The notes: generated by a model from the sequence alone, not told the origin. DNA of 36,800 nt from Candidatus Coproplasma stercoripullorum (GCA_018712405.1 DVHB01000082.1:1-36800); one strand, 5' to 3'. Numbered from the stretch's first letter, positions 8,412 through 17,109 are shown. Program-made: numbers and translations.

Positions 8412-8549
8412 GCTCAGCTCGGGTTCATATATACATCGCATAACATTGTCGCGCTTACGGTTCTGCTCAGTCACTTACCTCTAAGTAAGCTCCTTCGCAG
8501 CGTTCCGCACGCTCCTCGTTCTGCTCGTATCTCTGAACCCGTTATGAGC
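8412..8549. repeat. Intergenic repeat copy 1: conserved core 8446-8527 with 16-nt inverted flanks
   Basis: Core TTGTCGCGCTTACGG...TGCTCG resembles 26486-26567. Flanks GCTCAGCTCGGGTTCA / TGAACCCGTTATGAGC pair 13/16. Confidence 0.75.
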
Positions 8550-8583
8550 TTTAACTGAAGTAAAATTTATTTTAAAATAATTA

Positions 8584-8670
8584 TTATGCGCAAGGTAGAT
8601 TTTCCCGCCGTAAAATGTAGCGCGATGGCTCGAGCGTTAAGCATTTTACAAGGAATAAATCTTTGCCATA
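8584..8670. repeat. Composite imperfect palindrome upstream of recR
   Basis: TTATGCGCAAGGTAGATTTTCC vs GGAATAAATCTTTGCCATAA inverted; nested perfect GTAAAATG (8610-8617) / CATTTTAC (8642-8649). Confidence 0.5.
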
Positions 8671-8802
8671 ACAAGTTTAAAATTAATTATGCCGAGAAAA
8701 AGAGCAGGCGAATTTAGTTCGCCGATACCTCTTTTTCCGACATATTTACCCTCACGGCAAAGATTTTTGCATAGCAAAAAGATTTGCGTGAACTGTTTTT
8801 TT

Positions 8803-9393
8803 ATGGATATTTTCATAGAGCCTATCGGAAGGCTTATAAACGAATTTACAAAACTGCCGGGCGTCGGCAAAAAGACGGCGCAGCGGTATGCCTACAAGAT
8901 AATAAATATGAGCGCCGAGGAGGCGGCGGGGTTTGCAAACGCCATCACCGAGGCCAAGCACAAGGTAAAGTACTGCAAGGTTTGCGGTAATTTTACCGAA
9001 AACGACGTGTGCGACATCTGCCGCACGCGCGACAAGTCCACCATCTGCGTGGTGAAGGAGCCCAAGGACGTTATAGCGCTTGAAAAGCTGCACGAATACA
9101 AGGGCGTGTACCACGTTCTTCACGGCGTGATAAGTCCCATGGAGGGTATAGGGCCGAACGATATACGCGTAAAGGAACTTTTGTCGCGCATAGACGGCAG
9201 TGTTAAAGAGGTGATAATGGCCACCAACCCCGACGTGGAGGGCGAGGCGACCGCTATGTATATCGCTCGTCTTTTAAAGCCGCTCGGCGTAAACGTCACC
9301 CGTCTCGCGCACGGCATCCCCATAGGCAGCGAAATAGAGTATACCGACGACGTAACTCTCTCCCGTGCTCTTTTGGAGAGAAAATCAATTTAA
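8803..9393 (+). CDS. recR: Recombination mediator protein RecR
   Basis: [41 protein letters not shown] zinc finger, Toprim. Start at MDIFIEPIG (8803); the track N-terminal extension from 8689 lies in hairpin-rich intergenic DNA. Confidence 0.95.
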   Translation: MDIFIEPIGRLINEFTKLPGVGKKTAQRYAYKIINMSAEEAAGFANAITEAKHKVKYCKVCGNFTENDVCDICRTRDKSTICVVKEPKDVIALEKLHEYKGVYHVLHGVISPMEGIGPNDIRVKELLSRIDGSVKEVIMATNPDVEGEATAMYIARLLKPLGVNVTRLAHGIPIGSEIEYTDDVTLSRALLERKSI

Positions 9394-9480
9394 AACTTTT
9401 TAGCAAAGTACTTTGTGTGACATAAATGGCTCCTATCCGGGGCTGATCAAGTAAAATCAAAAAACTGACGGAGAATTGCC

Positions 9481-10470
9481 ATGAAAATTTCCGTTCTCGG
9501 CTGCGGCAGATGGGGCTCGTTCATCGCGTGGTACCAGTCGGCCGTTCTGGGCAACGACGTGATAAGCTGGGGTCCCGAAGGCGACTATTCGTATGAGGTG
9601 CTCAAAAATACGGGCAGGAACGAATATGTCGAACTTGACGGCAGGATCAAGCTCACGTGCGACCTTGAATATGCGCTCAGAGAGAGCGATATTATAATAA
9701 TTTCCATAAGCTCGCAGGGCCTGCGCGGCTTTATGCAGAGGATAATAAAATACCCCGTGAAGGGCAAGATATTCGTGCTGTGCATGAAGGGCATAGAGGA
9801 GTCGACGGGCAAGCGCCTCTCGCAGGTGCTCACCGAGAGCGGCATTTCGCCCGATAAAATAGCCGTATGGGTGGGCCCCGGGCACATCCAGGCATTTGTA
9901 AAGGGCATACCCAACTGCATGGTCATCGATTCGTCGAACGATACTTTAAAGCGCCACCTTGCCGATAACTTCAAGAGCAACCTCATCCGCTTCTACTACG
10001 GCAACGACCTCATAGGCACGGAGATAGGCGCAGCCGCCAAAAACGTTCTGGGCATCGCTGCGGGCGTTCTCGACGGCAGCGGCTATGTAAGTTTAAAGGG
10101 GCCTTTGATGTCGCGCGGCGCCAACGAGGTCGGCAGGCTCATAAAGGCGATGGGCGGCAACTTCATGTCGGCCTACGGCCTTGCGCACCTCGGCGACTAT
10201 GAAACTACGCTCTTTTCCGAGTATTCGCACAACCGCCGTTATGGCGAGATGATGGCAAAGGGCCGGAAGTTTGAAAAGCTCGCCGAAGGCGTAATGACGG
10301 CCAAGGCCATGAAAAAGATGGGTGAGGAACACGGCGTGGAGCTTCCGATAACCGAGGCCGTATACGAGGCGTGTTTTGAATCGCACGCCTTTGACAGCGG
10401 CGACGGCGCCAAGGAGTGCATGAGCATAATTTTAAGGCTGTTCGACCGCGCCACCAAGAGTGAATTTTAA
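9481..10470 (+). CDS. gpsA: NAD(P)H-dependent glycerol-3-phosphate dehydrogenase
   Basis: MKISVLGCGRWGSFIAW, GPGHIQ, TEIGAAAKNVLGIAAGVLDG, LAHLGDYETTLFSEYSHNRRYGE. Confidence 0.92.
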   Translation: MKISVLGCGRWGSFIAWYQSAVLGNDVISWGPEGDYSYEVLKNTGRNEYVELDGRIKLTCDLEYALRESDIIIISISSQGLRGFMQRIIKYPVKGKIFVLCMKGIEESTGKRLSQVLTESGISPDKIAVWVGPGHIQAFVKGIPNCMVIDSSNDTLKRHLADNFKSNLIRFYYGNDLIGTEIGAAAKNVLGIAAGVLDGSGYVSLKGPLMSRGANEVGRLIKAMGGNFMSAYGLAHLGDYETTLFSEYSHNRRYGEMMAKGRKFEKLAEGVMTAKAMKKMGEEHGVELPITEAVYEACFESHAFDSGDGAKECMSIILRLFDRATKSEF

Positions 10471-10479
10471 TATTTGAAC

Positions 10480-10524
10480 AAACGGGCGGTATTTGTGCAA
10501 AATGCACAAATACCGCCCGTTTTT
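10480..10524 (+). terminator. Intrinsic terminator of gpsA
   Basis: AAACGGGCGGTATTTGTGCA-AAA-TGCACAAATACCGCCCGTTTTT, 20-bp perfect stem. Confidence 0.92.
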
Positions 10525-10525
10525 A

Positions 10526-10554
10526 TTGATATTGCTGTTATAGTAGTTTATAAT
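10526..10554 (+). promoter_or_regulatory. Promoter for lipoprotein gene 10613..11782
   Basis: TTGATA (10526-10531), 17-nt spacer, TATAAT (10549-10554). Confidence 0.65.
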
Positions 10555-10612
10555 GTAAGAGCAATAAAGCAGATTTGTTTTAAGGCTTACAAAACGAAAA
10601 GGGAAAAAGAAT

Positions 10613-11782
10613 ATGTCAAAGAGAATAAAGCTGTTTGCAGCATGCGTAGCCTTTCTTGCTATATGTATTATCTCTGCTCTATCCGGCTGTTCTTTAGAAC
10701 TTACATTGAAGCGTGGCGCAATGAATAGGATCCCGGTTGAAGCAGACTATCTGCTCGGTTATGATAGCGGCATTTCTGTAGACGGAAAATTTATTTATTA
10801 TGACGACGTGGTCGATAAAGCGCTTAAAGACGACGGTGTAACAATAAAAAACGCTGAAAGTGAAATTGACGGGGTTTATTCTTCTGGCAAAGTGTTTTTT
10901 TCTTATGATTATCATTGCACGGATGTGCAGGCTGAGGACGACAGGGACAGCTATATTCGGGTAAAAAGCTGTACGGGTTATATAGATTTATCTGACGAAT
11001 CGGTGAGCTTCTTGCGTTTTATTGAGGGGAAAAAGAAATATAATAAAGATTCTTTGTTGCAATCGGTCAATCTCGGCGATCATGTTATTTTCTATAAAGA
11101 AGACGACTTTATAGACGTAGTCGGTGTTGAAACGGGAGATTTTATAAGCTACGACATATCTATGTATCCGTCACACAAATTTTTCAGCACGGCTGCCGTA
11201 TTTTATGACAAGAACGAAATTCTGGCGATCGATGGCGGGAAGAAGTCAGTAATTCCTTATCCCGCCGATGCAAATCAACTATCCTGTCTTTCATATGGCT
11301 GGCTTCTTTATGGTAGATATGTTTCAGACGAATTAAAGTTGGCCGCTATAAATATTTATACGGGTGAATGTGCGGATGAAGATAAGATTGCTCTTTTAAA
11401 TGAAGAGTATGGCTATTTCAACGAATACTATGATCTGGTTCCGATAGGAGACGGACTGTATAAGTATTATTCAATTAACCATTATATTCAAATCATGGAC
11501 AGTGAGTACAATGTACTCTTTGAATTGACGCCCGATTATATGCGGCAACACAATGCGGCATTTGCCAGGGTAGAAAAATTGTTTAACAGTGAATTAGATT
11601 TCGGCCAGGTATTTGTTCAAGATAAAACGGTATATTTTTCGGCCGGGAAATATGTCCCGTTTGGCAGATTTCATCTGGATGCAACCTATACTCTATGTTT
11701 CCGTTGGGATCTAAAAGGAGTCCCTCAATATATCGGATATATGCCGGCAGTTACGCCGTTCAGATTTGTCATACCAGCCTGA
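10613..11782 (+). CDS. Putative lipoprotein of unknown function (389 aa)
   Basis: Signal peptide with lipobox LSGC (KLFAACVAFLAICIISALSGCS); visibly more AT-rich than neighbours. Confidence 0.75.
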   Translation: MSKRIKLFAACVAFLAICIISALSGCSLELTLKRGAMNRIPVEADYLLGYDSGISVDGKFIYYDDVVDKALKDDGVTIKNAESEIDGVYSSGKVFFSYDYHCTDVQAEDDRDSYIRVKSCTGYIDLSDESVSFLRFIEGKKKYNKDSLLQSVNLGDHVIFYKEDDFIDVVGVETGDFISYDISMYPSHKFFSTAAVFYDKNEILAIDGGKKSVIPYPADANQLSCLSYGWLLYGRYVSDELKLAAINIYTGECADEDKIALLNEEYGYFNEYYDLVPIGDGLYKYYSINHYIQIMDSEYNVLFELTPDYMRQHNAAFARVEKLFNSELDFGQVFVQDKTVYFSAGKYVPFGRFHLDATYTLCFRWDLKGVPQYIGYMPAVTPFRFVIPA

Positions 11783-11829
11783 TATTGCAAACAATTATAA
11801 AAAATTTTTATTGTTTTACAAAAAAAGTC

Positions 11830-11867
11830 AAAAATTTGCAGCCGCATATAATGGGTTGCAAATTTTT
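11830..11867 (+). terminator. Terminator-like hairpin after 10613..11782, overlapping the typA -35
   Basis: AAAAATTTGCAGCC-gcatataatg-GGTTGCAAATTTTT, 14-bp stem including one G-U. Confidence 0.7.
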
Positions 11868-11884
11868 TGTTACAGATTTATAAT
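11856..11884 (+). promoter_or_regulatory. typA promoter
   Basis: TTGCAA (11856-11861), 17-nt spacer, TATAAT (11879-11884). Confidence 0.6.
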
Positions 11885-11918
11885 ATAACTTGAAATTTAT
11901 CTGTAAAAAAGGGAATTT

Positions 11919-13751
11919 ATGGTAAGAAACGATTTACGAAATGTTGCAATAATCGCGCACGTCGACCACGGCAAGACCACCCTCGTCGACGCAATGCTCA
12001 AGCAGAGCCATGCCTTCAGGGACAACCAGGCGGTGGAGGAGAGGGTCATGGACTCCAACGCGCTCGAGCGTGAGCGCGGAATAACCATACTTGCCAAAAA
12101 TACGTCCGTCCACTACAACGGCGTTAAGATAAACATTGTCGATACCCCGGGCCACGCAGACTTCTCGGGCGAGGTAGAGAGGGTAATGATGATGGTAAAC
12201 GGCGTGCTCGTTTTGGTTGACGCCGCCGAGGGCCCCATGCCCCAGACGAGGTTCGTCGTGCAGAAGGCGCTCGAGATGGGCCACAGACTGATAATCGTCG
12301 TAAACAAGATCGACCGTCCCGACGCCCGCCTCAATGAGGTGCAGGACGAGATACTCGAACTACTTATGGAGCTCGACGCCTCCGACGACCAGCTCATGAG
12401 CCCCGTCGTATGGTGCTCGGGCCGCAACGGCACTGCAACGCTCGATTTAAACACTCCCTGCAAGGACCTTACGCCGCTGTTCGATACCATAATTTCACAT
12501 ATTCAGCCCATGGAGGTGGACGAAATGGGCGGCGCGCAGCTGCTCGTCTCCTCTATCGACTACAACGACTACGTTGGCCGCATAGGCATAGGCAGGATAG
12601 AGCGCGGCGAGATTTTGCAGGGCCAGTCGGTGGTTGTCACCAACTACAACAACCAGCAGATGATGCTTGCGGGCAAGATAGCCAACCTCTACCAGATAGA
12701 GGGCTTAAGCCGCGTACCCTGCGAAAGGGCGATAGCCGGCGATATCGTCTGCTTCTCCGGTCTTGAAAAGATAAACATAGGCGACACGGTGTGCTCGCCC
12801 GACTGCGTGGAGCCGCACAAGTTCGTAAAGATATCCGAGCCGACTGTTGAGATGACTTTCTCGGTAAACGATTCGCCCTTTGCGGGCAAAGAGGGAAAGT
12901 GGGTGACCACCAGGCATCTCCGCGAAAGACTGTTCCGGGAACTTTTAAAGGACGTATCCCTCCGCGTGGAGGAGACGGAGTCTGCCGACAGCTACCGCGT
13001 GTGCGGCAGGGGCGAGATGCACCTCTCCATTCTGATAGAAAATATGCGCCGCGAGGGTTACGAGTTCCAGGTTTCCACGCCGCGCGTGCTCTATAAAGAT
13101 ATAAACGGCGTAAAGTGCGAGCCCATGGAGCGCCTTATCGTCGACGTGCCCGACGAATTTACGGGCGCGGTATTCCAGAGCATGGGCGAGAGGAAGGGCG
13201 AACTTCTGCACATGAGCGCCGTGGGCAGCCGCACCAGGCTGGAGTTCATAATTCCCGCGCGCGGCCTCTTCGGCTACAAGAGCGAGTTTTTGACCTCCAC
13301 CAAGGGCGAGGGCGTGTTCTCGTCGGTGTTCTTCGAATACCAGCCCTACAAGGGCGAATTTTCGCGCAGGAGCACTGGCTCTCTCGTCGCGTTCGAAACG
13401 GGCGAGGCTGTGACTTACGGCCTCTATAACGCCCAGGGCCGCGGCACGCTGTTCATCGGCCCGGGCACGCAGGTGTACGAGGGCATGGTCATAGGCGAAA
13501 GCCCCAAGGCGGAGGATATAAACGTAAACGTCTGCAAGCAGAAGCACCTCACAAATACCCGCTCTTCGTCCAGCGACGACGCACTCAGACTCATAACCCC
13601 CAAGCGCATGAGCCTTGAGGAGTGTCTCGAGTTCATCGCCGACGACGAACTTTTGGAGATAACCCCCAAAAATATCCGTATCCGCAAGCGCATTCTCGAC
13701 TCCGAGCTTCGCGCCAAGGCCGCGGCCAAAATCAGAAAAGGTCTTGTGTAA
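11919..13751 (+). CDS. typA: Ribosome-associated GTPase TypA/BipA
   Basis: RNVAIIAHVDHGKTTLVDAML, ERERGITILAKN, DTPGHADFSGEVERVM, NKIDRPDAR; BipA C-terminal domain. Confidence 0.97.
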   Translation: MVRNDLRNVAIIAHVDHGKTTLVDAMLKQSHAFRDNQAVEERVMDSNALERERGITILAKNTSVHYNGVKINIVDTPGHADFSGEVERVMMMVNGVLVLVDAAEGPMPQTRFVVQKALEMGHRLIIVVNKIDRPDARLNEVQDEILELLMELDASDDQLMSPVVWCSGRNGTATLDLNTPCKDLTPLFDTIISHIQPMEVDEMGGAQLLVSSIDYNDYVGRIGIGRIERGEILQGQSVVVTNYNNQQMMLAGKIANLYQIEGLSRVPCERAIAGDIVCFSGLEKINIGDTVCSPDCVEPHKFVKISEPTVEMTFSVNDSPFAGKEGKWVTTRHLRERLFRELLKDVSLRVEETESADSYRVCGRGEMHLSILIENMRREGYEFQVSTPRVLYKDINGVKCEPMERLIVDVPDEFTGAVFQSMGERKGELLHMSAVGSRTRLEFIIPARGLFGYKSEFLTSTKGEGVFSSVFFEYQPYKGEFSRRSTGSLVAFETGEAVTYGLYNAQGRGTLFIGPGTQVYEGMVIGESPKAEDINVNVCKQKHLTNTRSSSSDDALRLITPKRMSLEECLEFIADDELLEITPKNIRIRKRILDSELRAKAAAKIRKGLV

Positions 13752-13764
13752 AATTGCGCGCCGA

Positions 13765-13960
13765 CTTGCTTCCCTTAACGCTTCAGCTTTAAGGGAGGAC
13801 GAGCAAGGCATTTCATAGCACAACGGATATCTGTTGTGCGTGCCGTAGCGAGATGAGTGAGCACCTATGAAAGTGTGCGAACGGTGACCGAGCAGTGCAG
13901 CTTATTTGCCGCACGCACTGCGAGAGCACGCGGAGCGTGACGGAGAGATAGACGCTTGCT
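13765..13960. repeat. Hairpin-rich intergenic repeat-like region after typA
   Basis: CTTGCT/AGCAAG + CCCTTAA/TTAAGGG (13765-13807), AGCACAACGGATATCTGTTGTGC (13817-13839), GTGCGTGC ... GCACGCAC. Confidence 0.45.
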
Positions 13961-14020
13961 TTTATAAGTTTTTAAGTATATCGATTTGATTAACATAAGT
14001 TTCTGTTTTCCCGCATATAT

Positions 14021-14050
14021 AAATACTGCCCTTTAAGGGGCAGTATTTTT
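14021..14050 (+). terminator. Intrinsic terminator between typA region and yabP
   Basis: AAATACTGCCC-TTTAAG-GGGCAGTATTT followed by T run. Confidence 0.8.
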
Positions 14051-14086
14051 TTGCGCGCAGATTTTGCCGCGCCCGCGGAGGGAGAG

Positions 14087-14341
14087 ATGGAGGGAGTAAT
14101 ACACACAATAACCATAGAGGACTGCAAAAAATTTTCGGCGACGGCGATAGACAGCGTAGACGCGTTTTCCGCCGCGCAGATAGTTTTAAGCTATTCCGGC
14201 GGCAGGATAACCGTTACGGGCAGCGGACTTAAAATCGTTGCCTTTTCAAAGGGCAGCGGCGCCTTTGCCGCCACGGGCACGGTGGCAAGCGTAAAATATT
14301 CGGCAAAGGGGCTTAAATTTGCCCAAAAGCTCTTCAAATAG
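14087..14341 (+). CDS. yabP: YabP/YqfC family sporulation protein
   Basis: HTITIEDCKKFSATAIDSVDAFSAAQIVLSYSGGRITVTGSGLKIVAFSKGSGAFAATGTVASVKYS; start ATG 14087 after GGAGGGAG; precedes yabQ-like gene. Confidence 0.8.
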   Translation: MEGVIHTITIEDCKKFSATAIDSVDAFSAAQIVLSYSGGRITVTGSGLKIVAFSKGSGAFAATGTVASVKYSAKGLKFAQKLFK

Positions 14342-14368
14342 CAGGGCAATGGCCGTGCGGACACAACC

Positions 14369-14749
14369 ATGCAAATAAAAATTTTTCTCATATGCCTTGC
14401 GTGCGGCGTTTTAAGCGGCGCCGTGTATGACTTTCTTTATATAATAAGGCGCGCAGTTTTCGGCGCGCCTTCTCAAAAATCAAAAAAGCGGGAATTTATT
14501 TGCACTGCGGTATGCGACCTTTTGTATGTCCTCGCTCTGTCTGCTATATTCGTGGCGGCGTCGGTGTACTTCTGTTTTCCCGATGTGCGGCTGTATATGT
14601 TTGCGGCTGTTTTGGTTGGTGCGCTGTTATATATCAAAAGTTTCCACATAATGGTTGCATTTTTGATAAATAAATTGTATAATAGGACTTGCAAAGGTGT
14701 AAAGGTCGGCAAAAGTGGCGCAAAAGGCGCTGCGGTCGGCCGTAAATAA
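14369..14749 (+). CDS. yabQ: YabQ-like spore cortex biosynthesis membrane protein
   Basis: CLACGVLSGAVYDFLYIIRRAVF pattern, multi-TM, position between yabP and divIC. Confidence 0.75.
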   Translation: MQIKIFLICLACGVLSGAVYDFLYIIRRAVFGAPSQKSKKREFICTAVCDLLYVLALSAIFVAASVYFCFPDVRLYMFAAVLVGALLYIKSFHIMVAFLINKLYNRTCKGVKVGKSGAKGAAVGRK

Positions 14750-14779
14750 CAGAATTTGCTTTTTAAATGAGGTAGATAA

Positions 14780-15031
14780 ATGAATCAGCAGAAGCGTAAC
14801 CGTTTAGTTGCGGCGGGCACAGTTTCGGTAGTTTTATTGCTAGTAGTGCTTGTCGCCATAATGGTCTATCAGCTCGTCGTCATCGTTCAGCTCAGCAACC
14901 GCAGGCAGGAGCTTATAGACGAAATCGAAAAATACAGCACAGAAATGGATAACTATGAAGAGCTCCTGGATTATTACAGCGACTACGACGCGCTCTATCA
15001 GCTCGCAGTAAAGTATGACATAATCAAATAA
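14780..15031 (+). CDS. divIC: Septum formation initiator family protein (DivIC/FtsB-like)
   Basis: Single N-terminal TM followed by coiled coil (LSNRRQELIDEIEKYSTEMDNYEELLDYYSD); yabP-yabQ-divIC synteny. Confidence 0.8.
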   Translation: MNQQKRNRLVAAGTVSVVLLLVVLVAIMVYQLVVIVQLSNRRQELIDEIEKYSTEMDNYEELLDYYSDYDALYQLAVKYDIIK

Positions 15032-15077
15032 AGTTCACATCTGTTCGATCGCGGTTTTTTGCCGCATTTTGGTAGTT

Positions 15078-15944
15078 ATGAAGATTTCGGCAATAGACGT
15101 AGGTTCAAATTCCGTTCGCCTCATGGTTATGGCGGACGGAAAAACTTTATATAAGCAGCTCGATACTACCCGTCTTGCAGAGGGTCTCGCCCAAAGCGGG
15201 GTTTTAAAGCCGGAGGCAATAGAGCGCACGGCGCGCGCCGTGCAGATCTTTGCGGCTGCGGCCGAGTTAAACGGCGCGGGCACTCCCTATGTGTTTGCAA
15301 CGGCTGCAGTCCGCTCGTCAAAGAACGGGGCAGACTTCGTTGCGCGGGTAAAGGCGCTCACGGGCATAGACGTTGATGTTTTAAGCGGCGAAGAGGAGGC
15401 GGCGTGCGGTATCCTGGGCGCGCTGCGCGGGCGCGACGGCGGCATCATCGATCTCGGCGGCGCCAGTACGGAGATAACTCTGCAACAGGGCGGCAAAACG
15501 CTCTATTCAAAGAGCGTAAATATTGGCACAGTCCGCCTGTTCGACATGGCGGGGCAGGACAGATCTGCGTTGCAGGCGGCTATAGATAATTCGTTAAACG
15601 GTTACGGCTCTCTCTCTCTCGATGGAAAGGACATTTACGGTATAGGCGGCACTGCCACCAGCCTTGCGGCGCTGTATCATGAGCTTGAAAAATATGACCC
15701 CAAAGTGGTCGAAGGCACCGTGCTCACCCGCGAATGGCTGTGCGCGGAGGCAGAAAAGCTCTTATCGCTCACCGTTGAAGAGCGCAGGGCGCTGCGCGGA
15801 ATGGAGCCACGCCGCGCCGACGTGATAGCGGGCGGTTGCCTGCTCATGTATTCGATACTTAACCGCTTCAATGCGGACAGGATAACCGTGTCTGAAAGCG
15901 ACAATTTAGAGGGCTATGTCCTGTTAAAGGGGCTTGTAAAGTGA
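15078..15944 (+). CDS. Ppx/GppA phosphatase family protein
   Basis: SAIDVGSNSVRLMV, FATAAVRSSKNG, IDVDVLSGEEEA, GGIIDLGGASTEI. Confidence 0.88.
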   Translation: MKISAIDVGSNSVRLMVMADGKTLYKQLDTTRLAEGLAQSGVLKPEAIERTARAVQIFAAAAELNGAGTPYVFATAAVRSSKNGADFVARVKALTGIDVDVLSGEEEAACGILGALRGRDGGIIDLGGASTEITLQQGGKTLYSKSVNIGTVRLFDMAGQDRSALQAAIDNSLNGYGSLSLDGKDIYGIGGTATSLAALYHELEKYDPKVVEGTVLTREWLCAEAEKLLSLTVEERRALRGMEPRRADVIAGGCLLMYSILNRFNADRITVSESDNLEGYVLLKGLVK

Positions 15945-16657
15945 AATATTTCATAACGGCCGCGGCGGCCGCAGCAGCGCTCGCAGTCATGGGCGTCGGC
16001 ATATGGCTTTCCATGGGCGGCCTGTGGTGGCGCGCGGTAGTATACGCCGCCCTCTGCATCATATTTTTCCCTCTCGCTTCAATTTTGCACGAACTCGGAC
16101 ACAAGTTCTTCGGCCTGTTCGGCGGAATGAAGGTAAAGCTCGGCAAATTTGCCCTGTTTACCCCGTCAAGCTGTGCAATAGCGCCAAAGAGCGCCAAAAA
16201 CATAAAGTGCGGCTTTGTTTTAACAGCCTGCGGCGGGCTCGTCGTAAACCTTCTGTTTGCGGCGGCGGGCATAGTCTGCCTTTTCTTTGGCAAAGACGCC
16301 GCGCTCGCCTCGTTCATAGCCCCTTCGTCGCTATATCTTCTGATGATTAACGCCGCGCCGACCGGTTTGGGATCAGACGCCACAGATATGCAAATGATAG
16401 CAAGCGTTGTAAAAAATACTGCCGAATGGCAGGTCTTGGAGCGGGCTCTCACCATTCAGGGCATGATTGCGTGCGGCATTCCGATAGAGGAGATCGACGA
16501 AAAGACTTTTTTTTCGGTTCCGCAGATACCGGAGTATGAGCCGGCCTTTATTATGCTCGTATCCCTGCGCGCCGACTATTATGCGGCTAAGGGAGAGGAG
16601 GAGAATGCAAAGAAGTGGAGCGAAAGATTTGCGGGTTTAAAAAACGAGTATCTTTAA
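15941..16657 (+). CDS. M50-like (site-2 protease type) membrane metallopeptidase
   Basis: HELGH in a hydrophobic segment (FFPLASILHELGHKFFGLFGG) and downstream NAAPTGLGSDATD; ATGA overlap with preceding gene. Confidence 0.75.
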   Translation: MKYFITAAAAAAALAVMGVGIWLSMGGLWWRAVVYAALCIIFFPLASILHELGHKFFGLFGGMKVKLGKFALFTPSSCAIAPKSAKNIKCGFVLTACGGLVVNLLFAAAGIVCLFFGKDAALASFIAPSSLYLLMINAAPTGLGSDATDMQMIASVVKNTAEWQVLERALTIQGMIACGIPIEEIDEKTFFSVPQIPEYEPAFIMLVSLRADYYAAKGEEENAKKWSERFAGLKNEYL

Positions 16658-16680
16658 TATAAGAGATTGAATTTCAAAAG

Positions 16681-16716
16681 GGCGAGGAGCGCGCAAAATT
16701 TTGCGCGCTCCTCGCC
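16681..16716. terminator. Bidirectional terminator-like 36-bp perfect palindrome
   Basis: GGCGAGGAGCGCGCAAAATTTTGCGCGCTCCTCGCC followed by GTATTTTTTG. Confidence 0.8.
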
Positions 16717-16754
16717 GTATTTTTTGTTTTGCTTTGCTCTGAATGCCGATATGT

Positions 16755-16910
16755 TCAGCTAATTCTGTAAAGCTTTCCAAGGCAGTGCGGGCATAGTCCG
16801 CCGTTCTCCTTTGCGCAGGTTCTGCATACATGGTTGCCGCACGCGGGGCACTCAAAGCCGTCCGTAACTTCAAATTTTCCGCATAAAAAGCGCCCGCCGT
16901 TCCCGCCCAT
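16755..16910 (-). CDS. Small Cys-rich zinc-ribbon/RING-like protein (51 aa), not in the supplied ORF track
   Basis: Reverse complement ATGGGCGGGAAC...ATTAGCTGA encodes MGGNGGRFLCGKFEVTDGFECPACGNHVCRTCAKENGGLCPHCLGKLYRIS; AAAAAAGGAG 6 nt upstream. Confidence 0.75.
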   Translation of the reverse strand: MGGNGGRFLCGKFEVTDGFECPACGNHVCRTCAKENGGLCPHCLGKLYRIS

Positions 16911-16993
16911 AAAAATCTCCTTTTTTTTCGTTTAAAAAAGTATGCGCAAACGCTTTGTTTCTATGCTTTAATGTCAAAAAAACGCCCCGTAAG

Positions 16994-17022
16994 TTGACAG
17001 CCATTATATAATATGGTATAAT
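16994..17022 (+). promoter_or_regulatory. Consensus sigma-A promoter for gyrBA
   Basis: TTGACA (16994-16999), 17-nt spacer, TATAAT (17017-17022). Confidence 0.85.
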
Positions 17023-17109
17023 ATAAAAGATAAATTTTGCATTAAAAATTTGCTTTTAGTCTCTCTCGCAGGCAGGAGTGGCAGGGTGCATTTTCCCCGC
17101 CGAAATTCC

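Noticed and set aside
8446-8527. tRNA or SRP RNA in the dnaX-recR region
   Set aside because: No cloverleaf with T-arm GGTTCRA in the right place and no SRP GGAAG/GCAG helix pattern; it is better described as a dispersed repeat
8689-8802. N-terminal extension of RecR in the track
   Set aside because: RecR homology begins at MDIFIEPIG (8803); upstream part is hairpin-containing intergenic DNA
12945-13823. 292-aa minus-strand ORF antisense to typA
   Set aside because: Shadow ORF of typA with Ala/His/Leu-rich low-complexity translation and no recognisable domain
16637-16873. 78-aa minus-strand ORF in the track near 16.7 kb
   Set aside because: Different frame from the Cys-rich 51-aa ORF, runs through the palindromic terminator, no RBS or motif
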